Origin: Chryseobacterium sp. VAUSW3
GTDB taxonomy: Bacteria > Bacteroidota > Bacteroidia > Flavobacteriales > Weeksellaceae
Direction of reading: 5' to 3'
Assembly: GCF_002205795.1 (NCBI RefSeq)
Contig: NZ_NIUY01000002.1
Span: forward strand, 744,001-808,000
DNA length: 64,000 bases
The translations under genes and the position numbers were made by a program. The notes below the pieces were generated by a model that was given only the letters and a program-made list of their open reading frames with translations, was not told the DNA's origin and searched no databases. The first letter of the stretch is position 1, and the number at the start of each line of letters is the position of its first letter. Below, piece by piece: positions 1 to 9,467 of the stretch.

Positions 1-466
1 TATATTTAAGAATTCTGGACGAACCGTTTTGTCCGTCGGATTCATAAACCGTATTTCCTTCCAGCAGAAAACCCTGCACAAAACTTTTGGGATCGTGTGG
101 ATATTCCTTCACGATCTCATAAGTAAGTTTGGCTTCCGGAGTTTTTGCAAAAACATTGATTGTGGCGTCCTGCGTAATGATTTCGCCGTTCTTCTTTTTA
201 ATATTGAAAGTTACCGCGTTATCTCCCAAAGTGAAATATTCAGGATCGATCACCAGATTTGAGGTTTCTTTATCACCAAAACTTATCGAGATGCTTTCTG
301 CATTTTCCGTCACATCTTTCGGCAGTGCCAAAGCGTCACCAAAATGGTAGCCTTTGCTCTCCATGGAAATGTTGTAGTCGTTTAAAGTATTGAGGATTTC
401 TTTGTCTTTATTACAGGAAACCAAGATGGTAAAAGCAAAAACTGCGATAAGAGTTCTGATCTTCAT
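1..466 (-). CDS. Glutaminyl-peptide cyclotransferase lipoprotein, 3' part cut off by the window edge
   Basis: About 155 N-terminal residues are visible. The protein starts at the ATG read from 466 and begins with a lipoprotein signal (lipobox ILVS-C, Cys near residue 18), so it should be anchored in the envelope. A beta-sandwich-like spacer follows, then from about residue 130 the opening of a glutamine cyclotransferase beta-propeller: segments FVQGFLLEGNTVYESDGQNG and SSRILKY resemble the family signature (TQGL..LYESTG..G.S.). Such enzymes convert N-terminal Gln to pyroglutamate on exported proteins, which is common among Bacteroidota secreted proteins. The catalytic part lies outside the window, so activity cannot be judged. 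It is transcribed divergently from the M1 peptidase gene. Confidence 0.75.
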   Translation of the reverse strand, partial: MKIRTLIAVFAFTILVSCNKDKEILNTLNDYNISMESKGYHFGDALALPKDVTENAESISISFGDKETSNLVIDPEYFTLGDNAVTFNIKKKNGEIITQDATINVFAKTPEAKLTYEIVKEYPHDPKSFVQGFLLEGNTVYESDGQNGSSRILKY

Positions 467-589
467 GTGTGGATTTTTATTTTTTTTCAAACTGTTGATT
501 TGAATTGAATTATTTTTCAAAAATACTGAATTTTAACAACACAAAGCGAGCCAACAGTAAATTGGCCCTTTCACAATATTTAAAATAAT

Positions 590-597
590 TATATTTG
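590..597 (+). promoter_or_regulatory. Bacteroidota -7 element upstream of the M1 peptidase gene
   Basis: The octamer TATATTTG matches TAnnTTTG and lies 22 nt before the ATG at 620. A TTG at 562-564 is 25 nt upstream, longer than usual, so the -33 part is weak. Confidence 0.45.
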
Positions 598-619
598 TTC
601 GATAAAGAAATTACTTTTC

Positions 620-2233
620 ATGAAAAAATCATTTTTGTTGCTCATATTGGCTTCTGCAGCGCTTTCTGCTCAAAGTTTCAGTAAACAGGATACTTTAAAA
701 GGCTCCAATACTATGTACAGAAACTTTTGGGATGTAAAAAAGTATGAAATTTCTGTAGAACCGAATATTCAGAACAAATCGGTTTCGGGAACCAACAAAA
801 TAACCTTCGAAATCACAAAAGACATCAAAAATCCTGTTTTCCAGATTGATTTGCAGCAACCGATGCAGTATAAGATTATTGATTCTGATGAAAAACTCTG
901 CAGCTCAAGACGCGACGGTGATTTTATCTTTATTGAAACTAAAAAAGAATACAAAAAAGGCGATACTCATTCGTTCACCATTCAGTATTACGGTAATCCC
1001 ACAATTGCGAAAAATGCTCCCTGGGATGGTGGCTGGGTTTTCAAGCAGGATGATAACGGAAATCCCTTCGTAAGTGTTGCTCAGGAAGGCATCGGTACTT
1101 CGGTTTGGCTTCCGGTAAAAGACATTTGGAGCGATGAACCCGATAACGGAATTGTAATGAAAATTATAACGCCAAAAGATTTAGTTGGTGTCGGGAACGG
1201 ACGGCTGATTGCGCAGACTTCAGAAAAAAACAAAAACACCTTCACCTGGGAAGTTAAAAATCCAATCAACGCCTACTCTATTGTTCCCAGCATCGGAAAG
1301 TATGTGAATTTTAAAGAAACTTACGATGGCGAAAACGGAAAACTGGATCTTGATTATTGGGTTTTAGATTACAATCTCGATAAAGCTAAGAAACAGTTTA
1401 CGCAGGTAAAACCGATGATGAAAGCATTCGAATATTGGTTTGGGCCTTATCCTTTCTACGAAGATTCTTACAAACTGGTAGAAACTCCGTATCTGGGGAT
1501 GGAACATCAGAGCAATGTAGCCTATGGAAACAAATACAAAAACGGTTATCTGGGCAGAGATTTATCCGGAAGCGGCGTGGGGTTGAACTGGGATTTCATT
1601 ATTATTCACGAAACGGGCCATGAATGGTTTGCCAATAACATCACCGCAAAAGATCAGGCTGATATGTGGGTTCACGAAGGATTCACGAGCTATTCTGAAA
1701 CCCTTTTCACTGAAAATTATATGGATAAAAACTCAGCTGAAAAATACGTTCAGGGCATCCGCCTTAATATTAAAAACGACATTCCCATCATCGGCCGGTA
1801 CGGCGTAAGAAATGAAGGAAGCGGCGATATGTATTACAAAGGCGCAAATATGCTGCACACCATTCGCCAGGTTATTAATGATGACGAAAAATTCAGACAG
1901 ATTTTGCGCGGGTTAAACAAAGATTTTTATCACCAGACAGTAACTACACAACAGGTTGAAAATTATATTTCACAGAAATCAGGCATTGATTTCTCACCGG
2001 TTTTCAATCAGTATTTAAGAACGACTGGAATTCCGGTTTTAGAATATTCTCAAAAAGGAAATGCGTTGAAGTTCCGTTACAGCAATGTAATTGAGAAATT
2101 TTCAATGCCATTGCGTCTGAAGAGCAACCAGCTTTTAAATCCGACTTCCGCCTGGCAAACAGTTACATTAAAGGATGCCAATCCTGTGGAATTTGACGCG
2201 AATTATTATGTAAATTATTTACAGTTAAATTAA
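620..2233 (+). CDS. M1 family zinc metallopeptidase (aminopeptidase), exported
   Basis: A 537-residue protein with a Sec signal peptide (residues 1-18, ending SAQ) and an N-terminal beta-rich saddle domain. The catalytic domain has the zinc motif H330-E-T-G-H334, with the third ligand E353 in WVHEGFTSY, the exact M1 spacing. The exopeptidase motif, normally GxMEN, reads GMEHQSN around residue 293, a variant seen in cold-active/Bacteroidota M1 enzymes. The protein is shorter than classical PepN (about 870 aa) and lacks the large helical C-terminal domain. It should trim peptides in the periplasm or at the cell surface. It is monocistronic, between a promoter-like element and a strong terminator. 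Confidence 0.9.
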   Translation: MKKSFLLLILASAALSAQSFSKQDTLKGSNTMYRNFWDVKKYEISVEPNIQNKSVSGTNKITFEITKDIKNPVFQIDLQQPMQYKIIDSDEKLCSSRRDGDFIFIETKKEYKKGDTHSFTIQYYGNPTIAKNAPWDGGWVFKQDDNGNPFVSVAQEGIGTSVWLPVKDIWSDEPDNGIVMKIITPKDLVGVGNGRLIAQTSEKNKNTFTWEVKNPINAYSIVPSIGKYVNFKETYDGENGKLDLDYWVLDYNLDKAKKQFTQVKPMMKAFEYWFGPYPFYEDSYKLVETPYLGMEHQSNVAYGNKYKNGYLGRDLSGSGVGLNWDFIIIHETGHEWFANNITAKDQADMWVHEGFTSYSETLFTENYMDKNSAEKYVQGIRLNIKNDIPIIGRYGVRNEGSGDMYYKGANMLHTIRQVINDDEKFRQILRGLNKDFYHQTVTTQQVENYISQKSGIDFSPVFNQYLRTTGIPVLEYSQKGNALKFRYSNVIEKFSMPLRLKSNQLLNPTSAWQTVTLKDANPVEFDANYYVNYLQLN

Positions 2234-2234
2234 A

Positions 2235-2270
2235 AAGTTTCGGCGCCTGCGGCGCCGAAACTTGTTTTAT
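2235..2270 (+). terminator. Rho-independent terminator after the M1 peptidase gene
   Basis: A perfect 13-bp stem, AAGTTTCGGCGCC with GGCGCCGAAACTT around a TGC loop, starts 1-2 nt after the stop codon and is followed by GTTTTAT. Confidence 0.85.
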
Positions 2271-2320
2271 ACATTTTTATAATTGTTCCGAAACAATTTT
2301 AGTTCAGAAAAATCTAACTT

Positions 2321-3256
2321 TTAGTTACAATTCAGCATATCCGACAACATGAGTCTTTGGCTGGACGTATTGGCAGGCACCGCAACCTGATCCGAAGGTA
2401 TAAAGCTCACTGAAGTCAAGTTCTCTGGAACAAATATTTTTACTGTCATTTCCCTGTAGCCATGAGGTTCGTACGCTACCCAATATCCGTCCGGATGCAG
2501 TCCCCATGTTCCGTACTGAATTGCAGATTTTTCAGGGTTAACGCCTGAGATCATGGCAAGCCTTTCAAGGTCAGCATAACTCGAAGAAGATGAACTGAAG
2601 AAATTCCGTATTTTATTTTCAGCATCCAGTGCGATCTGTACAGGCTGCGGAAGATTACTTTTAGCCTTACTCATTATATCTGCCGGTATAAAATCCAAGC
2701 CCATTTTAGATAATTTCAGTAACTGATCTTTGCTTAAAAGTCTGGCGGCAACCAGTTTACTTTCGGTATTCAGGTTTTTAAAGCTCGATTTAGCAATTAC
2801 CGCCCACACCAGAGACTGAACCTGTTCCTGGGGAATATCCTGATGATTGTACCAATTTTTCACCAAAGCATTAATGATTTCTTCTTTAGGACCTTTCAGA
2901 GGAGCAAAAATGTACCCGTCGCCTTTGCTTGGTGCGTAAGTTCCGGCCTTAAGACAAAAACTTTTCAGTTGAATCTGATAATAACCTGGGGTAAGAACAT
3001 AACCGGTATCCTTATTAAAAGACTCGCGGCAGAGACTTACAAAATTTTTGCCCGATGCAAATTCGGGTTGCTTTATATCCACAGTGTTACAATCTTTAAA
3101 ATTGGTTGTAATAGCTTCTGTCGTGATTGCATTTACTACTTTGTCACCTGCAAAAGACATGGTTTTGTCTTTTACTTTGTCTTTAATCATGTTTAAAATC
3201 TGGGCGTTTCCCAGCGTAGCTGTAACAATGAACAGCGTGAGCATAATTTTTTTCAT
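2321..3256 (-). CDS. Exported protein of unknown function, 311 aa
   Basis: I chose the ATG read from 3256 because it gives a clean Sec signal peptide (MKKIMLTLFIVTATLGNAQ). An upstream in-frame ATG would put 18 polar residues in front of it. The mature part opens with an alpha-helical segment (KDKVKDKTMSFAGDKVV). It continues with a region containing PGYYQIQLKSFCLKAG and ALVKNWYNHQDIPQEQVQSL, then a serine run (SSSSSS) near residue 250. The C-terminal beta-rich part contains YGTWGLHPDGYWVAYEPHGY. No catalytic motif is recognised. It is probably a periplasmic or secreted structural protein. It is flanked by the M1 peptidase (convergent) and the histidine kinase gene. Confidence 0.6.
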   Translation of the reverse strand: MKKIMLTLFIVTATLGNAQILNMIKDKVKDKTMSFAGDKVVNAITTEAITTNFKDCNTVDIKQPEFASGKNFVSLCRESFNKDTGYVLTPGYYQIQLKSFCLKAGTYAPSKGDGYIFAPLKGPKEEIINALVKNWYNHQDIPQEQVQSLVWAVIAKSSFKNLNTESKLVAARLLSKDQLLKLSKMGLDFIPADIMSKAKSNLPQPVQIALDAENKIRNFFSSSSSSYADLERLAMISGVNPEKSAIQYGTWGLHPDGYWVAYEPHGYREMTVKIFVPENLTSVSFIPSDQVAVPANTSSQRLMLSDMLNCN

Positions 3257-3335
3257 TTCCATGGTTTTTTGTACCACGAAATTAAGAAATAGTTGGCAAT
3301 TATACATCACCGAACTTTACATTATAAAGTTATGG

Positions 3336-4505
3336 TTAACTGTTTTTCATGATAATTCGGAAAGTAGTTCCCTTCCCTACTTCACTGTGTGCGATTTTTA
3401 TATCGCCGCGGTGATATTCTTTAATCACCCTTTTCGCCAGCGAAAGTCCAAGACCCCAGCCGCGTTTTTTGGTGGAATATCCCGCTTTGAAAGCATTCGC
3501 GGCCTGGTAATTTGTCATTCCGGAACCGGTGTCTTTAAAATCGATTACAATATGGTTATTTTTTTCGTAGAGATCAATCTCCAGATTACCTTCGCCTTTC
3601 ATAGAATCCACGGCATTTTTAACGATATTTTCGATGACCCAGCTCAACAGGATTCTGTTGTGCGGAATAAGCAGCTGATGTTTCGGCAATACCAGCATAA
3701 AACGAACTTTAGACGAAATTCTGGATTTCAGATAATCGTAATTTTGCTGTAAAGTTTCATTGATGTTAAGGTCATTAAGCTCCGGAACCGAACCGATTTT
3801 TGAAAATCTTTCGGATATGGTTTTCAGCCGGTTAATGTCGTTTTCAATCTCTTTTACACCCTGGCTGTTTTCATTCTCCATCCGAAGAATTTCAATCCAT
3901 CCGATCATTGAGGAGAGCGGCGTTCCGATCTGGTGCGCAGTTTCTTTTGCCAAACCGGCCCAAACGTAACCTTCGTCGGTTTTTTTAATGGTTCTGAGAA
4001 ACCAGAATGAAAACGAAATATAAGCTACAACAAGCAATCCCAGAATATAGGGCGTGTACCGTAAATTATTAAGAAGTTTGGAATTTGTGTAGAAAACGTA
4101 CTGGTTATTCCCATCCGGCATCTGTAATTCAATCGGTTTGTACGAGTTCTCCATATTTTGAAGAAGCGAACGCATTTTTTGGGGATCTTTCGCAACATTC
4201 TCAGGAATATTCCGCTGAAAATCTGGGCCGAGCGGTTTTTTATTACGGTCGGTTACAATAACCGGAATTGTATTGTTGGTATTGTTGATCTGAAAAATCA
4301 ATTCCAGTGTGTTGGGATCTACAATAATTTCTTCCTGCTGCTGAAATTTTATTGCGGTTGCAAAAAGCTCGATTCTTTTAATTTCTTCTTTTCTAAGGTA
4401 ATTGATGAGAATAACCGAAGCCACCACTACGCCCGTCACCGCAAGGGTGAGCAGAATGTAAATAACCCAGTTGTTGATTTTAGAGAGAAAGCTTCTGCGT
4501 TTCAT
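3336..4505 (-). CDS. Membrane sensor histidine kinase
   Basis: 389 residues. There are two membrane segments (about 13-35 and 151-171) enclosing a periplasmic sensor domain of about 115 residues with no recognised family. The HisKA dimerisation helix carries the phospho-acceptor H191 in KETAHQIGTP. The HATPase_c domain has an N box (NIVKNAVDSM), G1 (DTGSGM) and G2 (GWGLGLSLAKRV), all intact. There is no HAMP domain between TM2 and HisKA. It starts 15 nt after the dacB stop, so the two are probably co-transcribed, which suggests a cell-wall or envelope signal. No response regulator gene is adjacent. Confidence 0.88.
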   Translation of the reverse strand: MKRRSFLSKINNWVIYILLTLAVTGVVVASVILINYLRKEEIKRIELFATAIKFQQQEEIIVDPNTLELIFQINNTNNTIPVIVTDRNKKPLGPDFQRNIPENVAKDPQKMRSLLQNMENSYKPIELQMPDGNNQYVFYTNSKLLNNLRYTPYILGLLVVAYISFSFWFLRTIKKTDEGYVWAGLAKETAHQIGTPLSSMIGWIEILRMENENSQGVKEIENDINRLKTISERFSKIGSVPELNDLNINETLQQNYDYLKSRISSKVRFMLVLPKHQLLIPHNRILLSWVIENIVKNAVDSMKGEGNLEIDLYEKNNHIVIDFKDTGSGMTNYQAANAFKAGYSTKKRGWGLGLSLAKRVIKEYHRGDIKIAHSEVGKGTTFRIIMKNS

Positions 4506-4519
4506 TTTAAATTTTTAGG

Positions 4520-5893
4520 TTACTTTAAAACATTTAAAACTTTATACAGTGCATCACTCAGGTTTGAACTCTGATAATTATTAATAATGATCGCAAAAAC
4601 ATACTTCTTGCCGTCTTTGGAAGTATGATAACCTGCAAAAGATTTGGTGTCCTTCATGGTGCCGCTTTTCATTTTCATCCCATTGGCCTGGGTAGGAAAT
4701 CCTTCAAAAAACTCATTAAACCAAGGCTGTTTTCGGCTCCAGAGCAGGGCCTGAACTTCTGCTCTTGCAGAGACATAATTCTGAGGCGAAAGACCGCTTC
4801 CATCAGCAAAATTAATCATTGCCGGGTTAATTCCCTTCTCCTTCCAGAATTCTTTTAAATAACTGATTCCCGCATCAAAACTTCCCTGATTTTTCTTTTC
4901 TTTCCCTAAAGTTTTAATAAATGTTTCGCCGTAAAGATTTACACTTTTACGCATAAACCAGTAGACAATTTTATCAAGAGTTGGAGATTTGTGCTCGAAA
5001 ATAACCGTATTTTTTGGCGCGGTGAGAATTTTTTCGCCATTAATTCTCTGCATGGAAGTTGAAGTAACTTTTCCGCTAAAAGTAATGCCTGAATCCTGCA
5101 GCCATTTTTTTATTTCTGTACCTAATGTTAAAGGCGGATTGGGTGTTGCACCGGAAACCGTTATCGCTTTGGGCGGAAGTGTTCCGTTAATAAGCGCTAC
5201 ATCGGAATAAGGTGCGGTAAAAATCAGGCTTTGATCAGAATTTCCGCCCGTTTTCAGGTCGTTAACCCAATTTACATTCGGAAGATCGACATTCAAACCT
5301 TTCAATTCCTTCCCGTTCATACTTATGTCGAACTGGTTTTCTCGCCAGTTCACGCTCCAAACTCCCGCTCCGTAATAATTCCCCAAATCATTCCAGGGCC
5401 AGCCGCCAGGAACCGTCTGAAAATCAAAATAAGAATCATCAATGATTAAATCTCCTGAAATCTTCGAGATTCCTTTTTGTTTTAAAGCTTCCAGAAATTT
5501 CTGTCTGAAGTTTTCAGGTTTGTAATTTTCGTATCTCCAGCTTCCTAACGTAGGATCACCATTGGAATGGATATACAGATTTCCCGACAGATTTCCTCCA
5601 GAAATATCTCCGGAATAAGAAGCCGTGGTAGTGTACTGATAATTTTTTCCAAAAGTTTCCAAAGCAGTTGCAGCTGTAAAAATCTTTTGAGTAGATGCAG
5701 ATGAAAGTCCGCGGTTGCCGTTATGTTCATAAATGAAATTTCCGTTTTCATCAGCAACATATACCGATAAATTGGCAGCGTATGCAGGAGTTGAATTAAG
5801 CAGATTTTTTGTTGCAACATCTAATTTCTGGGCAATATTCTGCGCCAAAAAAGTCTGTGAACTGAGCAGAAGTATGGCAATGAGTCGGGTCAT
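4520..5893 (-). CDS. dacB: D-alanyl-D-alanine carboxypeptidase/endopeptidase (PBP4, peptidase S13)
   Basis: A 457-residue exported penicillin-binding protein. The signal peptide ends at LAQ. The active-site motif S67-T-Q-K70 lies in LSSASTQKIF, the second motif in DGSGLSPQNY, and the third is KSGT in MKMKSGTMKDT. This is the S13 arrangement, with a large insertion between the first two motifs. It cleaves D-Ala-D-Ala crosslinks or the terminal D-Ala in periplasmic peptidoglycan. The frame is open to a TTG read from 5911. I prefer the ATG read from 5893, because the TTG falls inside the -7 promoter element at 5909-5916 and would not be transcribed. It is followed by the histidine kinase in the same direction. 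Confidence 0.92.
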   Translation of the reverse strand: MTRLIAILLLSSQTFLAQNIAQKLDVATKNLLNSTPAYAANLSVYVADENGNFIYEHNGNRGLSSASTQKIFTAATALETFGKNYQYTTTASYSGDISGGNLSGNLYIHSNGDPTLGSWRYENYKPENFRQKFLEALKQKGISKISGDLIIDDSYFDFQTVPGGWPWNDLGNYYGAGVWSVNWRENQFDISMNGKELKGLNVDLPNVNWVNDLKTGGNSDQSLIFTAPYSDVALINGTLPPKAITVSGATPNPPLTLGTEIKKWLQDSGITFSGKVTSTSMQRINGEKILTAPKNTVIFEHKSPTLDKIVYWFMRKSVNLYGETFIKTLGKEKKNQGSFDAGISYLKEFWKEKGINPAMINFADGSGLSPQNYVSARAEVQALLWSRKQPWFNEFFEGFPTQANGMKMKSGTMKDTKSFAGYHTSKDGKKYVFAIIINNYQSSNLSDALYKVLNVLK

Positions 5894-5908
5894 TTTCCTT
5901 TTTATTTT

Positions 5909-5916
5909 CAAATATA
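5909..5916 (-). promoter_or_regulatory. -7 element of the dacB promoter
   Basis: TATATTTG on the minus strand, 15 nt before the dacB ATG. It overlaps the only alternative upstream start (TTG) and so decides the start choice. No good TTG -33 element is visible. Confidence 0.5.
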
Positions 5917-6068
5917 ACGAAATAATCCTTTTTATTATGAACAGAGAGTAATAGATTTGGTATTTAAAATTTATACGATTTAAGGTTTATCTATGGCTAT
6001 TTTTCAATAAACAGCCCAATAATTATGCATTTTTACTTATTTTCGTAGCTCTTAAACAGTTTTGTTAC

Positions 6069-8273
6069 ATGGTATACGATTTAGAACAGGAAAATAAGGA
6101 AATTCTCGCGCGTTACAGAGATTTAATTTCCAACACTTACCGCACTCTGGATGAGGAACAGAACAAAGTTATCCGGAAAGCGTTCGATATTGCTCTGGAT
6201 GCGCACAAAGACCAGCGCCGCAAAACCGGTGAGCCTTACATTTATCACCCCATCGAGGTGGCAAAAATTGTCGCCAACGAAATCGGTTTGGGAGCCACTT
6301 CTATAGCTTGTGCGTTGCTTCACGACGTCATCGAAGATTCGGAATACACTTATGAGGACATCAAAAAAATATTTGGAACAAAAATAGCAGATATCGTCAA
6401 CGGACTCACGAAAATTTCGGTGATGAACCACCAGAATATTTCTATTCAGTCTGAAAACTACCGTAAACTGCTACTTACCCTTTCGGAAGATTTCCGGGTC
6501 ATTCTCATTAAAATTGCCGACCGGCTTCACAATATGCGGACGCTGGAAAGCATGGCGCCAGATAAACAGAAAAAAATCGCTTCGGAAACCGTGTACATCT
6601 ATGCTCCATTGGCGCACCGTCTCGGCTTTTATAATATTAAATCTGAACTCGAGGATTTATCTTTAAAATTTAATAATCCCGATGTTTATTTTGATATTGC
6701 AGAACGCCTGGAATTAGCCAAGGAAAACCGCGAAAAATACATTGAGGAATTTAAAAAAGAAGTTTCTGAACAACTGCTGGACGAAGGGTTGAATTTCTCG
6801 ATTAAAGGCCGTGCAAAAGCAATCTCTTCGATTTACCGCAAGATGCTGAAGCAGAATGTAACTTTTGATGAAGTTTTCGACAATTACGCGATCCGGATTA
6901 TTTATAAATCGGATGCTAAAAATGAGAAATTTCTTGCCTGGAAAATCTATTCTATCGTAACCGACCTTTATCACAGCAATCCCCAGCGGATGCGCGACTG
7001 GATTTCGCAGCCGCGTTCTACAGGTTATGAAAGTCTGCATTTAACGGTTTTGGGACCCGATAAAAAGTGGATCGAAGTACAAATCCGTTCCGAAAGAATG
7101 GATGATATTGCTGAAAAGGGCGTTGCCGCACATTATAAATACAAAGAAGGCTTCAGTAAAAACAGCGACGAAAAAAACTTCGACACCTGGGTGACAGAAA
7201 TCCGTGAGGTGTTAGAAAATCAACAATCGCTTACCACGACAGAACTTCTAGATAATATTAAACTCAATCTTTATTCGAAAGAAGTTTTTGTTTTTACGCC
7301 GAAAGGCGAAATTAAAATTCTGCCCATTGGCTCTACTGCTCTCGATTTTGCCTTTTCGGTTCACTCAGATTTAGGAACAAAATGTCTGGGCGCAAAAGTT
7401 AACGGAAAACTGGTTCCCATTTCTTATGTACTTCAAAACGGCGATCAGGTAGATATTCTCTCGTCCCAGAACCAAAAACCAAAATCCGACTGGCTCGATT
7501 TTGTGGTTACTTCTAAAGCGAAATCGAAAATTAAAGCGATTTTAAATTCAGAAAAAAATCAGTTGGTAGAAGAAGGCAAAGAAATTCTTCAGAGAAAAAT
7601 GCGCCACGCAAAACTGAATTTCAATGATGAGGAAATCAATAAAATGCAGAAATTCTTTAATCTGAAAACTTCTCAGGAGTTGTTTCTGAGCTTCCAGAAC
7701 GGAAATCTGGATATTGGTGATATTAAGAAGTACACTGAAGGCAAAGGTCTTTTCAGCAATTTAATTCAACGGTTCCGAAAATCGCCTACAAAAAACACAG
7801 AGTTTACCGAAATACCCGACACTAATCTGGATCTTATTGTTTTTGGTAAAGATGAAGAAAAGATGAATTATTCTTTTGCGAAATGCTGTACGGTGATTCC
7901 GGGCGACAAAATTTTCGGCTTCATTACGATTTCTGACGGAATTAAAGTTCATAACGATGGCTGCCCTAATGCCATAAACCTGCGTGCACAATACGATTAC
8001 CGGGTTTTACCTGCAAAATGGGTGAACGAAGAAAGCTTCAAAAACAGAATTAAAATTGAGATCGAAGGACTCGACAGGATGGGGATGATCAACGACATCA
8101 CAGCCGTGATTAGTAACTCCATGAACATGGACATGAAAAGTATGTCCATAGAATCCAACAACGGTATTTTCCTCGGCAACATCAACCTCGAAGTCCGAAA
8201 CAAAAACCAGCTGGAAGAAACTTTCAAACAACTGAAAAACATCAATGGAGTTTCCCGCGTTAAACGTCTTTAA
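6069..8273 (+). CDS. spoT: Bifunctional (p)ppGpp synthetase/hydrolase, RelA/SpoT homologue
   Basis: 734 residues with the full long-RSH layout. The HD hydrolase domain has H60, H85-D86 and E89-D90 (LLHDVIED), so hydrolase residues are present. The synthetase domain includes the substrate loop RSTGYESLH at about residue 316. A TGS domain follows (about 404-467), then a conserved-Cys region (FAKCCTVIPGDKIFGFIT, about 600-655) and a C-terminal ACT domain (about 660-734). It makes and degrades the stringent-response alarmone. Both activities look possible, hence a SpoT/Rel-type call. nhaA begins 15 nt downstream and is probably co-transcribed. A near-consensus -7 box (TATTTTCG at 6038-6045) precedes the gene. 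Confidence 0.95.
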   Translation: MVYDLEQENKEILARYRDLISNTYRTLDEEQNKVIRKAFDIALDAHKDQRRKTGEPYIYHPIEVAKIVANEIGLGATSIACALLHDVIEDSEYTYEDIKKIFGTKIADIVNGLTKISVMNHQNISIQSENYRKLLLTLSEDFRVILIKIADRLHNMRTLESMAPDKQKKIASETVYIYAPLAHRLGFYNIKSELEDLSLKFNNPDVYFDIAERLELAKENREKYIEEFKKEVSEQLLDEGLNFSIKGRAKAISSIYRKMLKQNVTFDEVFDNYAIRIIYKSDAKNEKFLAWKIYSIVTDLYHSNPQRMRDWISQPRSTGYESLHLTVLGPDKKWIEVQIRSERMDDIAEKGVAAHYKYKEGFSKNSDEKNFDTWVTEIREVLENQQSLTTTELLDNIKLNLYSKEVFVFTPKGEIKILPIGSTALDFAFSVHSDLGTKCLGAKVNGKLVPISYVLQNGDQVDILSSQNQKPKSDWLDFVVTSKAKSKIKAILNSEKNQLVEEGKEILQRKMRHAKLNFNDEEINKMQKFFNLKTSQELFLSFQNGNLDIGDIKKYTEGKGLFSNLIQRFRKSPTKNTEFTEIPDTNLDLIVFGKDEEKMNYSFAKCCTVIPGDKIFGFITISDGIKVHNDGCPNAINLRAQYDYRVLPAKWVNEESFKNRIKIEIEGLDRMGMINDITAVISNSMNMDMKSMSIESNNGIFLGNINLEVRNKNQLEETFKQLKNINGVSRVKRL

Positions 8274-8288
8274 AAATTAATACAATTC

Positions 8289-9461
8289 ATGCTTATTACC
8301 GATTATTTCAAAAAATTTCTTCACAACTCTCAGTCCTCCGGAGTTTTACTTATTATATGCGTCGCCGTTTCGCTGATGATTGCCAACTCATCACTGGGTC
8401 CGGCTTTTCAGAATCTGCTGGACAAAGAAATCGGGACCCATATTTTTCAGCTGAATTACCCGCTGAGCATTTGGATTAATGACGGCTTAATGGCTATTTT
8501 TTTCCTGCTGGTGGGCCTGGAGATAAAGCGTGAAATTCTGGAAGGAGAGCTTTCGAACTTTAAGAATGCGTCTTTACCCATCGTTGCCGCATTAGGCGGA
8601 ATGGTAGTGCCGGCGCTGATTTACTTTTTCTTCAACTCGGGAACCGACTATGAAAATGGCTGGGCCATCCCGATGGCGACCGACATTGCATTTTCTTTAG
8701 CCATTATTTCGATGCTGGGAAAAAGTGTTCCGCTTTCTCTGAAGATATTTTTAACAGCACTTGCAATTGTGGATGATTTGGGAGCAATTATGGTAATTGC
8801 TATTTTCTATACTGATCAGATTCACTGGGATTATTTAGGCTTATGTGCTTTGATGGTCGCTGTTTTAGCGATTTTAAACTTCCTGAATTTTAAAAAGCAT
8901 ATTTTCTATATCATTCCCGGAATTTTTCTTTGGTATTTTATGCACCATTCGGGTATTCATGCGACTATTGCGGGAGTGTTGCTGGCGTTTACAATTCCTA
9001 CCAACATTTCAACCACAGAAATATCGCCGCTCGAAAAGCTGGAACAGAAACTTCATCTGCCTGTCAATTTCCTTATAATGCCGATATTTGCACTTGCAAA
9101 TACCAATATTACCTTTAAAGAAGGCATGGTTGATGGGCTTTTCAGCAGTTTGGGCTATGGAATAATGTTGGGGCTGGTGCTTGGGAAGGTTATTGGGATC
9201 AATTTATTCTCCTTTATTTTCATTAAACTTAAGATCAGCAGCTTGCCTGATAAAAGTTCGTGGCCTCAGATGTTGGGAACCGGGCTGCTGGCGGGAATTG
9301 GCTTTACGATGTCGATTTTTATTGCACTGCTTTCATTTAAAGGACACACTGAAATTCAGGAAGAAGCAAAATTTGCTATTCTGGTAGCATCATTTATTTC
9401 GGCAATCACCGGATTTCTGCTCCTTAAATATCTCGGGAAGAACAAAGAGATTTCTGCTTAA
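8289..9461 (+). CDS. nhaA: Na+/H+ antiporter NhaA
   Basis: 390 residues, the usual NhaA length, nearly all transmembrane helices. The family signature IFLTALAIVDDLGAIMV carries the paired aspartates of the ion-binding site. Also conserved are GLMAIFFLLVGLEIKRE, ATDIAFSLAI and the C-terminal GTGLLAGIGFTMSIFIALL. It exchanges cytoplasmic Na+ for external H+ in the inner membrane, for pH and sodium homeostasis. It lies 15 nt after the RSH gene and converges on the YihY gene with a 6-nt gap; no terminator is evident between them. Confidence 0.95.
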   Translation: MLITDYFKKFLHNSQSSGVLLIICVAVSLMIANSSLGPAFQNLLDKEIGTHIFQLNYPLSIWINDGLMAIFFLLVGLEIKREILEGELSNFKNASLPIVAALGGMVVPALIYFFFNSGTDYENGWAIPMATDIAFSLAIISMLGKSVPLSLKIFLTALAIVDDLGAIMVIAIFYTDQIHWDYLGLCALMVAVLAILNFLNFKKHIFYIIPGIFLWYFMHHSGIHATIAGVLLAFTIPTNISTTEISPLEKLEQKLHLPVNFLIMPIFALANTNITFKEGMVDGLFSSLGYGIMLGLVLGKVIGINLFSFIFIKLKISSLPDKSSWPQMLGTGLLAGIGFTMSIFIALLSFKGHTEIQEEAKFAILVASFISAITGFLLLKYLGKNKEISA

Positions 9462-9467
9462 CCTTTT

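Noticed and set aside
3048-3752. A 234-residue open frame on the plus strand
   Set aside because: It lies antisense to the exported protein and the histidine kinase gene, both of which have clear signal or domain evidence. Its translation has no family pattern.
5894-5911. TTG start for dacB
   Set aside because: The TTG overlaps the -7 element of the dacB promoter, so it would not be in the transcript.
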